Shown here: piece by piece, positions 11,082 to 22,599 of the stretch | Layout of the letters: the number at the start of each line of letters is the position of its first letter | Numbering within the stretch: position 1 is the first letter of the stretch | From: Parietaria judaica | Lineage: Eukaryota > Streptophyta > Magnoliopsida > Rosales > Urticaceae | NCBI GenBank assembly: GCA_954871525.1 | Contig: OX940868.1 | Span: 20,703,056 to 20,767,055, forward strand | Length of the DNA stretch: 64,000 bases | Direction: 5' to 3' | Translations under genes and position numbers: made by a program | The notes under the pieces: generated by a model | The model's input: only the letters and a program-made list of their open reading frames with translations | Databases searched by the model: none | Told to the model about the DNA's origin: nothing

Positions 11082-11724
11082 ATCAAGATCAACGGCCCAG
11101 AAAATAGATTGAATTAAAATATATAAAAATAACAAAACCCGGAACCGGATATATCCGATATTTTTTTTTCCCGGACCCGGATATATCCGTATCCGGGTTT
11201 TGGTAAAAAATAAAAATAAAATCCGATCGGTATGATTTTTACCATACATTTTGGGGACTAAACAAAAATAAAGCCTTATTATTAGTTATCATAATATAAA
11301 TACATCTCGATGCTGACTTTTTAGTCATAAATAACAAATAAAGCCTTATTTCAGATTTAAAATATTTGAATTGAAGTCATTTCGGATAGTTGTAAATTTA
11401 TATATTATAAAAGGAAGAAGTACGTGATGATGTGTAACTACGTGGAATAATTACTTGAGAATTCACATGTTCTTACAATTCTACACACTTCAAGATGAAT
11501 ACGGAGAAGGTATTGGGAAATCTAATTATCTTATTTTTTTTATTGATTTTTTTATTTGGAAAACCATTTTTAATGCCATAAGGAAATTAAAACGTGAGAG
11601 TTAGGAAGATGAATGAGTGCAGATGATATTGATGATAAAACGCATGATTAAATGTTACTTTTATTAATGAAACTTTTCATTTTACCACAATCAATTAGTT
11701 GGGCAGTTTTCAAATTGAATAGTT
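11082..11724. other. AT-rich noncoding stretch
   Basis: The first 150 bp contain CCCGGA/GGATATATCC runs (remnant of the outer element). The rest is AT-rich with no gene or clear repeat that I can support. Confidence 0.4.
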
Positions 11725-12907
11725 TCTCTATATATATATATAAAAGAAAAATCTACTAACAATAAATTGTCTATCTAAAAAGCTTGGAAACTGAGAATCC
11801 TATTATTCTACAATTTCACCATTTTTTATATTTTTTTTTAATTCAACTTTTATTTGTTTAATGACTCTCTAATTTAAATGACACAAGACCATTTAATTAC
11901 ACATTAAGTTGCAACCTTTTCTCTCTCTTTCCCTTTCTCACCCACACGACCCATTCGTCTGCCCATTTGAGCTCATTTCTTCTTCCAACGACCGCCGAAC
12001 AAATCATCTCCAAACGACGTTGCGACTCTTCTCCCACAGGCGAGATGAATTGCTGAGAGATGAGATTGTCACATTTGGAACCAGTCGTTTCTCCGGTTCT
12101 AGCTTGAGCGATATCACTTCTCAGTTCCAGAATGCTCCGATCGCATGGCTTCTTCTCCCTACCAGACTCGCATTCCAATCTCTTCTGGTATTCTCATTTT
12201 CCTTCGATTCGATCTTCTGTTTCAATCTAATCTGATCGAACCTTTCTTCTGGTATGCAATGGAAACCATATTAATCGTACTATGAACTCCTTGCAGGTTT
12301 GACTCACCATTTATCTCACAAATCTCTCGCAGATTCGACTCACCGATCTATCTCGCTAAATATTCTATATTCTTCTCTCGCGTTTTTATTTCGCAGGCAA
12401 TTTGAAGAGAGAAAACTGGGCTGAAAAATGCTTTTGTACCATTTTCGTTCGTCTTCTTCTTTTGATTTTGAGCATCCACTAGGTACTATTCTATCTTTTC
12501 TCTTTACACGTGAAGTTTGTGGTTCGATTTTGTTTATAGAAGCAGGAGTTTTCATATGGAAAGCTATATGCAGCTTCATGAATCTATATATAACCACTTC
12601 ATGCGAAGTGCCTGTTTTAAGATGGCCTTTCATGCATTTTTAAGTTTTGCAGTGGTTGGTAATGCTTTATTTTTCTGGGTAGAAGTTATCTCAGTTTGTT
12701 CTCTCCTTCTCTCGACTTTGATCATCTTTATTCTGGTTTTTTAGTGCAGATTCAAAGTCCTTCTCTCTACATGTTTTGTATGACACAATGGCTGGTTTTT
12801 CATTTGCTGCGACATATCTCATTCGGTGCTTAATCAATGCATGAAAATTTCCCATGAATTTCTTAATTGGAATGGTATTAATTAAGGCATGAACTTCAAA
12901 TTCACAG

Positions 12908-13210
12908 ACATATGTTTTCTGTTTGGTTTCCACAGCAAGTCACCGTTGAGCTTCGCCTTCAGCATACCATGATTGAGTTACGTTTAATTTTATTCGCCTT
13001 GACACATGTTTACCCTCTTATGTCCGCCAAGACATTGGTGGATTTAACTGATTTTGGGTTTGATTCATGTTTCTGTTTATTTTCCACAGCAAGTCACCTT
13101 GAGAACCTGCTTAGCCTTCAGCCCGCCATGATTGGGCTACGTCGAATTTTATTCACCTTGACACAGGTTTGTCTTCTTATGTCCGCCAAGACATTGGTGG
13201 ATATAAGTGA
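12908..13210. repeat. Two-copy tandem repeat, about 154-bp period
   Basis: Both copies share CACAGCAAGTCACC, CTTCAGC, CATGATTG(A/G)G, AATTTTATTC(G/A)CCTTGACACA and TATGTCCGCCAAGACATTGGTGGAT. The CACAGCAAGTCACC motif starts at 12931 and 13085. The retained TTTCCACAG just before it in each copy looks like a splice acceptor. This may be a duplicated exon of a captured gene fragment; I do not recognise the protein. Confidence 0.8.
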
Positions 13211-13495
13211 TAGTTGGCGGTCTTCGAGATTGATGGTTGCCCTGATTATTCTTTGAATTGGTTTGGCCAAGCCTTTTCCCTTTGCAGAAATGGCGCTTGG
13301 TAATTGAAAGCATGATTGCACTTTGCAGAAAATGGTAAATGCAGATCTGATTTTCAATCTGTTAAGTGATTTTTGCAAATTTAATGGAGTTATATATAGA
13401 TTGTTTTTAATAAAATTATTAAATGAGTTATTGAAATCTATGAGAGGCATTACACTATTATTTGCTTATATTAGTTATGTTAACGTATATATGGT

Positions 13496-13735
13496 GTTCG
13501 CGATTAATCGCGACGTGCTGGCGTGAATCGCGACTCATCGCGACGAGTGGTGATAATCGCGACTCATCCGCGCGAATGGCTCTCGCTCAATGGTGGCTTG
13601 ACACGTCCTCGATCCGGCGTACTGGCGGGAATCGCGACTCATCGCGACCGGAGACATCGCGACGATGGTTTCGGTGATTCCGGTGATTCTGATCGCGATC
13701 CATCGCGACGTCGTGGGTTGCACCTCTAGGAATTT
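13496..13735. repeat. ATCGCGAC-rich low-complexity repeat block
   Basis: The octamer ATCGCGAC, or close variants, recurs about ten times, with longer units like GGCGGGAATCGCGACTCATCGCGAC. The block is much more GC-rich than its surroundings. It resembles the interior of a hAT-like low-complexity element (the right edge reads GGGTTGCACCTCTAG), but I could not find paired ends. Confidence 0.65.
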
Positions 13736-14294
13736 GAGCTTTTCTATTTTTCCTTCTATGCTTTTTCATTGGTAAAAAGTTAATGATTCCTATACTAAAG
13801 GCATGTTTCGATAACCGAGTTTTACTGTGTAATGAACCACAAAATAAGTTAGGAGTTTATGAGTTCGTTTTTTGTTTTTGTTATTCTTTCTTATTTAATT
13901 TTTTCACTTATTTAATTATTATTAAAAAATGGATAAGAATTTTCATTAATACTTACGAACATATTTTATCTACACATGAAGCACGGTGTAGTCCACAAAT
14001 TACTATAAAAACTTCTACATCTATCAACAACCTTGGATTGAACGTGAACTAATTTAGATTTTGCTGTTTTTTTTTAAATAATTTTCTATACTATAAACTG
14101 CTAAATACGGAGCTATAATATGCCATTACATTTAGAGAAAACAAAAAGGTGTAATTCTTTTACCGCATATACTCTAATGATATATATATTTGTATTTGAA
14201 AAAAAATTATAACTTTTTGTTGTATTTTTTAATCATATAACACATTTATATATTAAAATGATAGATATATTATATAAAATTATACTTTATTCGC

Positions 14295-14327
14295 CACCGC
14301 GCGAAGTGCGGTGCTTTTTTCCACTAG
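14295..14327 (+). mobile_element. Helitron 3' terminus 1 (hairpin + CTAG)
   Basis: It has a six-bp stem CACCGC/GCGGTG with a 7-nt loop, then ten bases, then CTAG and T. This is the canonical CTRR-T layout of Helitron 3' ends. Confidence 0.72.
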
Positions 14328-16715
14328 TAGCATATAAGATGAATGAACTTCATGTTGCCTTTTATTTCTCATTCACTATTTTTTTTTCTTAAGACAATTT
14401 TCTCGCTCTCTTATGCCATGCAAATAAGGAACTCAGGTCTCCGAGATGGCTATTTTCTTATTCATCCGATCAATGCCTCATTATTAGTATAAAGGTTTTG
14501 CTTTTCCGTACATGGACGATGGCACTAAATTGTACGATGATCTTAACTTCGACTAGACGATCCTAATTTCATTCAAATTTAAGGTAAATCATATAAATTG
14601 ATGTTTTGAGTTTTGACATTCGATATGTGGTATTTCTTCAGGTTTGATTTGACGTCTGAAAGCGTTTCAATTCTTTTGCGTAAATATTTTTATTTCTCAG
14701 TCAATAATTCATTTTTTCTCTTCTTATGATTTTGTTGATCGTTCCCAAGTTGTAGCATTATGGAATATCTGACAAAATTTTTAATATATTTATCTTTGGT
14801 ATCTCTTAAGTCCCTATTTATATAAAAAAAAAAAAAATAGTAATTCAATTTCCATAAATTTTATTCTTTGCATGTTTTCTTAGGTCTTACTCCAAAGGCT
14901 TTTTCAAGTTTTGCTCGGAAAATTTGAAGTTGATATACTGTCCTCATCCTGAAGATCGGTGGAGTTGTTATATATTCAATCTTGGCGTTCTTATCAATTT
15001 CCTTTTTAACCAATATGCGTTGATTTTATTCCCAATATACGTTGAGTTCCATTTTCTAAGTAGTATTTTTTTTCGCGAAAAATAGTTTTTAGGGAACTTA
15101 TATATTCTTGCAAGAAAGTTTTAGTAGTATTTTAAAGTCAGTTTAAGACATTTATATTTTCATTCTCTAAGAGCTTGTATCATTGAAATAGTGCATGCGT
15201 TAATTATAATAATTATAGAACTTCCACTCTTTATGGTATTTACTAAAAAAAATATTATTAAAATAGTGCATGCTAAAAGTCGACATCCAAATTGGAAAGC
15301 TTGGATCTTGGTATGAGTTTGTTTCAAGCTCGGTGGATCTTGGTATGTTTCTTTTTTCTTTCAGTCAATCTATTTTCTTGCAATTTTATTTCAAGCTCTC
15401 TCAATTAGGTCTTTTATTTTTATTTTGGATACATGTTTTCTCTTTGATTTGTATATAATTTTTATATTATTAATTTAGCTCGTGGTTTTCTGCTTCGATG
15501 ACACCCCGCCATCTTCGCTGAGAACCCATGGTGAGTTTTGTGTTTAAATACATATATTCTTTCTTTTTTCATATATTTATCGTTTATGCGTGGTTTGATT
15601 TTGGATATTGTAGTACAATGTATAATTTGTTTCACTTTCACATATTTTCTTAGGTGAACGATCTCACAGATGCGTTGAAGATGATCACAATTTAAGAGAG
15701 TCTACTCGATGTCGACGTGACACATATCGGGCAATATCTCTTGCGTGTAATTACTATATTTTATATCTCTATTTTAACTTAATTAATTGTATTTATATAA
15801 ATTCAAAGAATATTATTTGTAAGTTGAACGGACTATTAAGGTTTAAATGAAAAGCAACATCCGCTCATAATATTAGTGTTTTTATAAATCTTGCTACTTT
15901 AAACTTTTAAAGTATTAAGACCAACGTGAAAAATCGGCGTCGAGGTAACTAATGACAACAAGAACAAATAGGGTCATCCGGAAGTTTATATGTTGTAAAA
16001 AGTATAAACCATGAGCTAAGTTTCTTTTATTATTCAACACATATATTAAGTCCCAATAAACGTTTTAATATGAATATAACTCTCAATTTTCCCTCTCAAT
16101 AATATTTTCTTTTTATCTTTCTAACATTATTCTTAGGTATTTGTTAATTAGCTGTTTCTTTATTTTCTTATTATTCACAAATTTGCTCGATACAAATATC
16201 CATTTCGAGATGGCTTGACATCAATTTGGTTGTCTTTTGTGTTTAATCATATGTGTAACGGTATATGATATATATGATATAAGGGTTTAGAAATTCACTC
16301 TATTACAATGTCTTATATATACTAGAGCAAGAGCAAGGTGTGATATTTCAAAATAGAGAGAGATTAAAATTTAAAACAAGTATTATTATTGACTTACATT
16401 TACTTGAATTATATATTTTTTTTCTCTAAACTTTTAGAAGTTTTATTTGTTAAGGCATTTAAACGTCTTAGATTTATCTGTTAAAGTAAATAATATATAT
16501 ATATGCTTAGGTTTTGAATTTTGATTGTCCTTCTGTAAAATACATGTTTGGTCTATATAGATACATGCATATTAGATATATTTTATATGTATATATACAT
16601 ATATTATTTTTTCAAGGTTAATAATATATATTTATTTATGTATATTTAAGCTTTAGTTCCCCTTCTAAAACATACACGTTTGTGCCTATTGGATACATCA
16701 TACATGCACATTAAA

Positions 16716-16755
<40 letters not shown>

Positions 16756-17173
16756 GTCATAAAAAGTTATGACTACCAAGGAAATTGTTTTTTGCTGACC
16801 TTTGATGTTTTTCTCATTTATTTCAAAACTCTCATTCCAGTCACATGAAGTCATGAAGAAATTATTGGTATTCATGTCACTTATTATTGATATTTACTTT
16901 GCTGAAGATGAAAAGCCAAATGATCAAAGATTGGTTTCTGTTAATAAGTGTATTCTATGTCCAATAACCTTTAAAACCGATGCGAAGAGATTTTTTAAAA
17001 AATTATTGTGCTGAAACTCATAATTATGTTGAAATTGTAATGCATAATAGTGTAAATTTGATTAAAACTCTCTTTAAAATTCTACTAATGCATCATTGTA
17101 AATATAAAAACATATTAATTGAAGGAATCAACTATACAAATTTTACAGATTTCAAAGGTCATATTAATGTGTA

Positions 17174-17215
<42 letters not shown>

Positions 17216-17540
17216 ACCTAAGTTATTAAACTTTTAATAAAAAATTTAAGCCCAATTAAGTATAACACTTTCACATTTTTCATTTAAAACAAAACGGTTT
17301 ATTCATACCTCAAATAACCTTTTGATACTCTTTCCTTGCAATCATCTATATATTATATATAAAACGAGTTTATAAATACACAATATTCTTATAAGATACT
17401 ATTTTGATACTATATCACAAAAGGACAACCCAATTTTATGTAAAACAAAATATATAATTTGAATATTTTTATATATATTTCTCAAAATAATAAGGTTGTT
17501 AAATATTTTTGTCAAATTTATAAGTATAAAATTCGTACAA
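14328..17540. other. AT-rich region, probably the body of a second Helitron
   Basis: This is noncoding AT-rich sequence ending at the Helitron terminus at 17541-17567. Candidate left ends (near 14485 and near 16311, TCTTATATATACTAGAGC) are ambiguous. There are short exon-like stretches with GT/AG-type borders near 15480-15535 and 15655-15745. AT microsatellites lie at about 16715-16752 and 17180-17212. No protein family is recognised. Confidence 0.4.
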
Positions 17541-17567
17541 CCGCGCAGCGCGCGGTCCATCCACTAG
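17541..17567 (+). mobile_element. Helitron 3' terminus 2 (hairpin + CTAG)
   Basis: It has a perfect stem CCGCGC (17541-17546) and GCGCGG (17550-17555) around the loop AGC, then TCCATCCA, then CTAG (17564-17567), followed by T. This is a strong match to the Helitron 3' consensus, and the same general design as the terminus 3.2 kb upstream. Confidence 0.8.
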
Positions 17568-17585
17568 TTTTATATAAATGCACAA

Positions 17586-17650
17586 GCATTTAGCGGCATC
17601 AGTATCTAAAGGTCACAAGAAAGCAACGAGGTTCAATTCCGTAATGTGCG
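17586..17650 (+). other. tRNA-like internal promoter motif, possible SINE remnant
   Basis: GGTTCAATTCC (about 17631-17641) fits the pol III B box. A loose A-box-like TTAGCGGCATCAGT lies about 35 bp upstream. There is no tRNA fold that I can draw, no poly(A) tail and no target duplication found. This is weak. Confidence 0.22.
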
Positions 17651-17779
17651 TATAATATTAAACTTAAATGTTAATTATTTAACACTTTTATTAAACCACA
17701 ATTGTACTCGTGTCTATCTTAACAAATGTCAACTCAAATCAACCTCGATAGTATTTTGTAGCTTAAGGATACTATTGTC

Positions 17780-18401
17780 TACGGATGAAATTAAAATCCG
17801 GAAACTGGATAAATATCCGAATCCGTATCCACATTTAAAATCCGATCCGAACCTGTATCAAGATTTGGATCTAGGTATCCGTATCGGTAAAAGATACCGG
17901 GTATTAAAATTTTAAAACGCGAATAACTGGTACCCTGTTTTTATATTTTTCTTAAAAATTTTAGGGTTTATTTTGGGACAAATTGAGACAATATTACGTA
18001 TTTTATGTATTTTAATTTTGGGATAATGAGACAAATGATGAGACAATGTTTTTTTTATGTGTTGATTTTTTAGACAATATTGGGAAGTATGTTTTTTTTT
18101 TATTTTGAGACAGTGTTTATTATTTTGAGACAAGTTGAGATAATATTACGTTTTTTAATTTGAAAAACCACATCCGGTTAAAAATCTAGATCCAGTTACA
18201 AACCCGAATCCAATTTCTGATACGAGTAATAAAATCGGGTTTTAAAAATGTGATACCCAGTTTTTCCGGTACAGGATACTGATATTAATTTTTGGGTATT
18301 GGATACGGGTAATAAAATCGGGTTTTAAAAATGTGATACCCGGGTTTTCCGGTACAGGATATGGGTATTAATTTCGGGTACTGGATACGGGTATTAATTT
18401 T
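17780..18401. mobile_element. hAT-like low-complexity element with eroded right end
   Basis: It is flanked by the 8-bp direct repeat CTATTGTC (17772-17779 and 18402-18409). The left end, TACGGATGAAATTAAAATCC, is hAT-like. The right end stops at GGGTATTAATTTT, so about 8 terminal bases of the expected inverted repeat are missing. The interior has GGATAC/CCGGTA motifs. It also has a tandem repeat near 18225-18362 with the shared core AATAAAATCGGGTTTTAAAA, and repeated GAGACAATNTT motifs. Confidence 0.68.
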
Positions 18402-18409
18402 CTATTGTC

Positions 18410-19195
18410 CTCAATTATATGACCAATATATTAATATATTTTTGTATGCATAAAACTTATATACATAAGTAACATTAATTCTAGTTTAAGTGGTGTTCAT
18501 CAATTAGCAAAGATAGGAGATAAATACTATACATCTTATGAGAAAACACGAACAATTATAAATATTAATGGATATATATAAATATTCATTAATATGTATA
18601 TAAAATAAATATGTATATCAAAATAGTAAAAACAATATCTATGTATAAAATACATAGTAAGATGACATTAGGAGAAACTGAGAAAGCACGATTTGGAATG
18701 ACATATTTAAGAAAAACTATTATACTCAAATCTGCTTCTGAAAATGTAGCTTGAGTTGCTTTTCTATTTTGCTTAAAGATAGTAGATTTTTTTTTAGAAG
18801 AAGTACTTAAAAAAACTAATGAAACATAATATTTACTTAAAACTTTGAAAAAATACCTCTCGACCAGTAATTCCAAACCGAATCAGGGACAAGTTAGCGC
18901 ACCAATGAGGCAATGACATCGACATGTCAAACAGAGCCAAATACAGTTCGTTAGCATAACGGAATCCCATTCTGTTATTTTACCAAACTTCTCTAGAGAA
19001 CATGAAACTGAATTAGTTACAAACGTGTATATAGTATATATATCATCATCAATATTAGTTATGTAACCATTTTATGCCATCAATTATAAATACTAAGAGA
19101 TTTTATTCCCCCTCTACTTCGTTGTGAACGTTGCCACCCCACCTCCAATAATCACAATTCTACCCCTAAGTTCTCTCAATATTCTAGTTATGTAA
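18410..19195. other. AT-rich noncoding stretch
   Basis: I see no gene. The open frame on the minus strand at 18589-18876 has no recognisable family. Confidence 0.4.
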
Positions 19196-19199
19196 CCAT

Positions 19200-19430
19200 T
19201 TCATGCGCAAGATCCTCCTCTTATGCCTATGCCTCACAAACCATCCATCATTCCCACTACTCTAAATTCCGATAATACCCCTGACAATATGACTAGTCGA
19301 GCCAAATATGGGAGATCACTGAGCCAAAGCCCTTCAATGTTTGTAAATATCCTCTTTCCTACTCCATGACTCTCAAGCCCTACTTCATCCCAAATGGAAT
19401 ACCTTATGCGCTTCAAGTTTTTTTTTCTTT
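19200..19430 (+). pseudogene. Degenerate copia pol remnant (linker before RT)
   Basis: Reading + strand frames gives NMTSRAKYG, similar to the conserved (M)TTRxKxGI motif before copia RT. About 130 bp later comes QALLHPKWNTLM, similar to the QAxxxPxWxxAM motif at the RT start. Frames switch between these blocks. No LTR is recognised nearby. Confidence 0.5.
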
Positions 19431-20117
19431 TTAAATGTCATTTCAAAGGTAATAACTATAAACATAATTGGTCGATTCGAAGCTAATTTTAAAGGAAAAA
19501 TAAATATCTAGTTACAAGATTCGCAAAATTTTATTTGTAGATGGGCACAAAAAATATGTCAAAATGTTAAAATCCCATAAAATATAGGCTTATGAAACTC
19601 TTAAAGTTAAAAGGTTAAATAAAAAAAAAGGTCTGCATCATTTTGTGGAAAGAAGAGCATAATAATCTAAATTTGGAGTTAAGAAGAGTTCACCCTTTTT
19701 AAGGGTAGCTAATCAATTATTCCCAAAGTAAAAATGTATTTTAGGCGCATTTTTTACGCATAAAAAACGTAAACAACAGTGAAACATGAATCAATGGCAA
19801 TAATAAAATAACAGAAAACTGTATGACATATAAGTTCACATATCGCAGAAATTATAATTTAGACACACGAGCGATCAGTTAAAAGTTAAAAAGCTATATA
19901 GAATTGTCATTTTAGTTAGTTTTCATATTTTATTAGTATCGTATTTGCTTCGTCCTTTACTGTTGTTCTCAAAAAATACCCAATTTCCTATACTCTGCCA
20001 CTTTTTTCTTTTTAAGAGCAACTATCAAATAGAAAATGAGAAAATATAAGTGAATGATAATATCATATACAGTAGTAATACGACAGGCAATAGGAAAATG
20101 ACATGAATCAGAATGAA
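19431..20117. other. AT-rich noncoding stretch
   Basis: Nothing recognised; short A/T runs only. Confidence 0.4.

Positions 20118-20189
<72 letters not shown>
20118..20189. repeat. (AAT)24 microsatellite
   Basis: This is an uninterrupted AAT repeat of 72 bp followed by GATGAAAAC. Apparent poly-Asn, poly-Ile or poly-Tyr frames across it are artefacts. Confidence 0.95.
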
Positions 20190-20191
<2 letters not shown>

Positions 20192-20324
20192 TGAAAACTC
20201 GAAGGTAAAGGGAAGACTGCCAAAGGTCTGGAAGAGAGAAAAACAGCAATTGCTAAAATCAGAAGATACATTAAAACGACATAAATTGATAAACGACAAA
20301 AGTGACAAAGCAAGAAAAAAAAGG

Positions 20325-20655
20325 TGACTCATAATCGCACGAGCTGCCGCAGCGCCGTTCACGGAGGAGAGCATTTTGCAGCGTTGACGATATGCCACCG
20401 CTGCACCGATCAACGAGTGGTGTCTCCCGCAGCGACAAAGATGCCGCTACACCAATCGCTGATCGGAGCCTCCCGCAGCGACGAAATGGAGTCGTCGCTG
20501 CTCCGATCACAGACTAGGAGTCGCCAACGACCGGAGCCTCCCGCGACAACGATAATGAGTCGTCGCCGCACCAATCGCTGACCTTTTCCTCTCGCAGAAA
20601 CTACGTGGTATATGATATAAATGACATACGACAAAATAACAACACACAGATTGGA
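20325..20655. repeat. GC-rich minisatellite block, copy 1
   Basis: It starts TGACTCATAAT and ends near GCAGAAACTACGTGGTATATG. Inside are about four imperfect units of roughly 51 bp built on CCGATCACNGA, GGAGCCTCCCGCAGCGAC and GTCGTCGCTGCT. The block sits in A-rich sequence full of AACGACAT-type motifs. It is not protein-coding in any frame I can defend. Confidence 0.7.
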
Positions 20656-20947
20656 AAAACTGCCTCAAACGGAAAAATAGAAAAAGCAAAATAATGAAAA
20701 GATCGACTATCAAATGGCAAATGAGAGAAACAAACAAAAAGTGACTCATAAAAATCATATACAACAAAAAAAGGAATGGATTTTAGAACGACATGAAACT
20801 GAAGAGAGAAAACACCATTATTAAATAAAACGACAATAAAATAGGTAGGTAAAGATAACATATACAACATAAAAATAATACAGTATCGAAAAACTATCTT
20901 AAAATGAAAAATGGATAAACGACATAAGTCAAAAAGCGTAAAAAAGA

Positions 20948-21316
20948 TGACTCATAATATCACGAGCTTCGTACAACAACACCGTTCACGGAGGAGAGCG
21001 TTTTGCAGCGTCAGCGTTATGTCTCTGCTGCAACGATCAACGAGTGGTGGCTCCCGCAGCGGCAAAGTTGTCGCTCCACCAATCGCTGATCGGAGCTTCC
21101 CGCAGCGACGACATGGAGTCGTCGCTGCTCCGATCACGGATTAGAGCCTCTTGCAACAACAACATGGTGTTGCCACTGCTTTGATCAACGACCGAAGCCT
21201 CCCGCGGCAGCGACAAGGAGTCGCCGCAGCACCGATCGTTGACCTGAGACTCCCGCAGAAACTACGTGGTATATGCGAAAAATGGCATAAAACAAAACAA
21301 CAACGCACTGGTTGGA
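20948..21316. repeat. GC-rich minisatellite block, copy 2
   Basis: This repeats the 20325-20655 block about 623 bp further on, with the same order: TGACTCATAAT, GTTCACGGAGGAGAGCG, TTTTGCAGCG, CTCCCGCAGCGAC units and GCAGAAACTACGTGGTATATG. It has one extra internal unit. The A-rich flank is also duplicated, so the larger unit is a tandem repeat of about 620 bp. Confidence 0.7.
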
Positions 21317-21983
21317 AAAATAGATAAATCAAAATAATGACTCATAAAAATCACAGAGAACATAAATACGACATGTATTAAAAAATGACATGAAACTGAA
21401 AAGATAAAAAGAAACATCATAAAGAAAATAAAAAAAATGACAATCAGATGGGATAAGTAAAAATGACATTCGAATAAAAACGACACAGTATGGAAAAACT
21501 ATCTTTAACGGAAAAATGTACAAACACAAGAATAAAGGGCAGAAGGGAAATGAAAGAGAGAAAGAAGTAATTGGTAAAAAATCACATAATTAATAAAAGA
21601 AATCGACATAAAGAGACGTACAACATTAGCACATAATGGAATTTTACTTTTGAAAAAACGGAATAGTGACCATTTAATCCCAATTAAGAACAAATCACTG
21701 AAACTTTTTTTGCATGATACAGAAAAATTCGATGGTTTTCACTAGAATTGTTTACCATACACTGATTAGAAAAACTGTAAAGTTCCAAAGAAACCGACTT
21801 CAACGGGTGGTATAAACGAAATAGGAACACCCGAAAGTTGAAAAATGACAGGAAAAAGTGTGAAAATTAATAACAACACGGAGATAAAACAAAATGTCAG
21901 AATAATATTAGGCAGAAAAACTTGCTAACGACGGAATATCACGTGAAGTTGTAAGTAATTCGAGCTAAGCTCGAGTAAGTCAG
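21317..21983. other. A-rich noncoding stretch
   Basis: This continues the A-rich AACGACAT sequence of the repeat array. A short palindrome CGAGCTAAGCTCG lies near 21961. No gene is seen. Confidence 0.4.
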
Positions 21984-22577
21984 CTAAATGAAAGTACTAA
22001 GAGAAGAAATTATCATACCTCGAGTTCCTTTCGTTTCTTTTTCGTGGAGTGTTTGTTCAAGCATTTGACCAAACACCTGATCTATGGCTGCCTCACGAAA
22101 TACTCTGTTTTCTTCATCTCTCTCAGTGTTTTTCGGATCGAGGATCATCATAGCCTCAGATCTGTCATACAAGCAGAAACGAATTAAGATTGTGGATCCA
22201 TAGATTACAATGACTGGTTGACATAGACTAATAAGGACGACACTTTTGCAGATTAATCAGCAGGATCCATTAGAACAATGAAATTTCAAAGGTATTTAGG
22301 AGAAAAACCTCAAACAAGTTGCATGGCTGAGGCTGAAACTATAAATCTGCCGTGGAAATGTTCACTGGAGGAGGTCTCGTCGCCGTCGCCTAGCATTGAG
22401 GCAGAACAGCGACGTGAGGGAGAGACTCCGACTAGGGTTTCGGCAAAGACGAAATCGATGAAAATCGGAGTGCATATATATGGCGGGCAATTGTGGAGCA
22501 GATCTCTTAAGTTTCCCTAATTTTGAAAATCGTGTGACCGTTGCCGCGGAAACAGCTGTCGAGGGTGTTTTAGTCAT
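21984..22577 (-). other. Possible exon-like remnant, minus strand
   Basis: An exon-like frame (about 22018-22163) reads SEAMMILDPKNTERDEENRVF on the minus strand, with a possible acceptor (GACAG) and donor (GAG|GTATGA). Further upstream on the same strand, a short frame starting MLGDGDETSSSEHF (ATG at 22394-22396) lies downstream of a TATATATG motif near 22475. I could not join the two in frame and recognise no family. It may be a truncated or captured gene start. Confidence 0.25.
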
Positions 22578-22599
22578 TTAGAATCTACTTCGCGCAAGT

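Larger units (their letters stand above)
11725..14327 (+). mobile_element. Candidate Helitron (3' end clear, 5' end uncertain)
   Basis: The right end has a Helitron-type terminus: stem CACCGC (14295-14300) and GCGGTG (14308-14313), then 10 nt, then CTAG (14324-14327) followed by T. A plausible left end, TCTCTATATATA...AAAAG, lies at 11725, but it is preceded by T rather than the expected A. The interior has gene-like, CT-rich and intron-like sequence (11910-12740) and tandem repeats. It encodes no visible Rep/helicase, so it would be nonautonomous. Confidence 0.5.

Noticed and set aside
20025..20413. Open frames encoding poly-Tyr, poly-Ile, poly-Leu or poly-Asn proteins
   Set aside because: They are translations of the (AAT)24 microsatellite in different frames, with no start context or family support.
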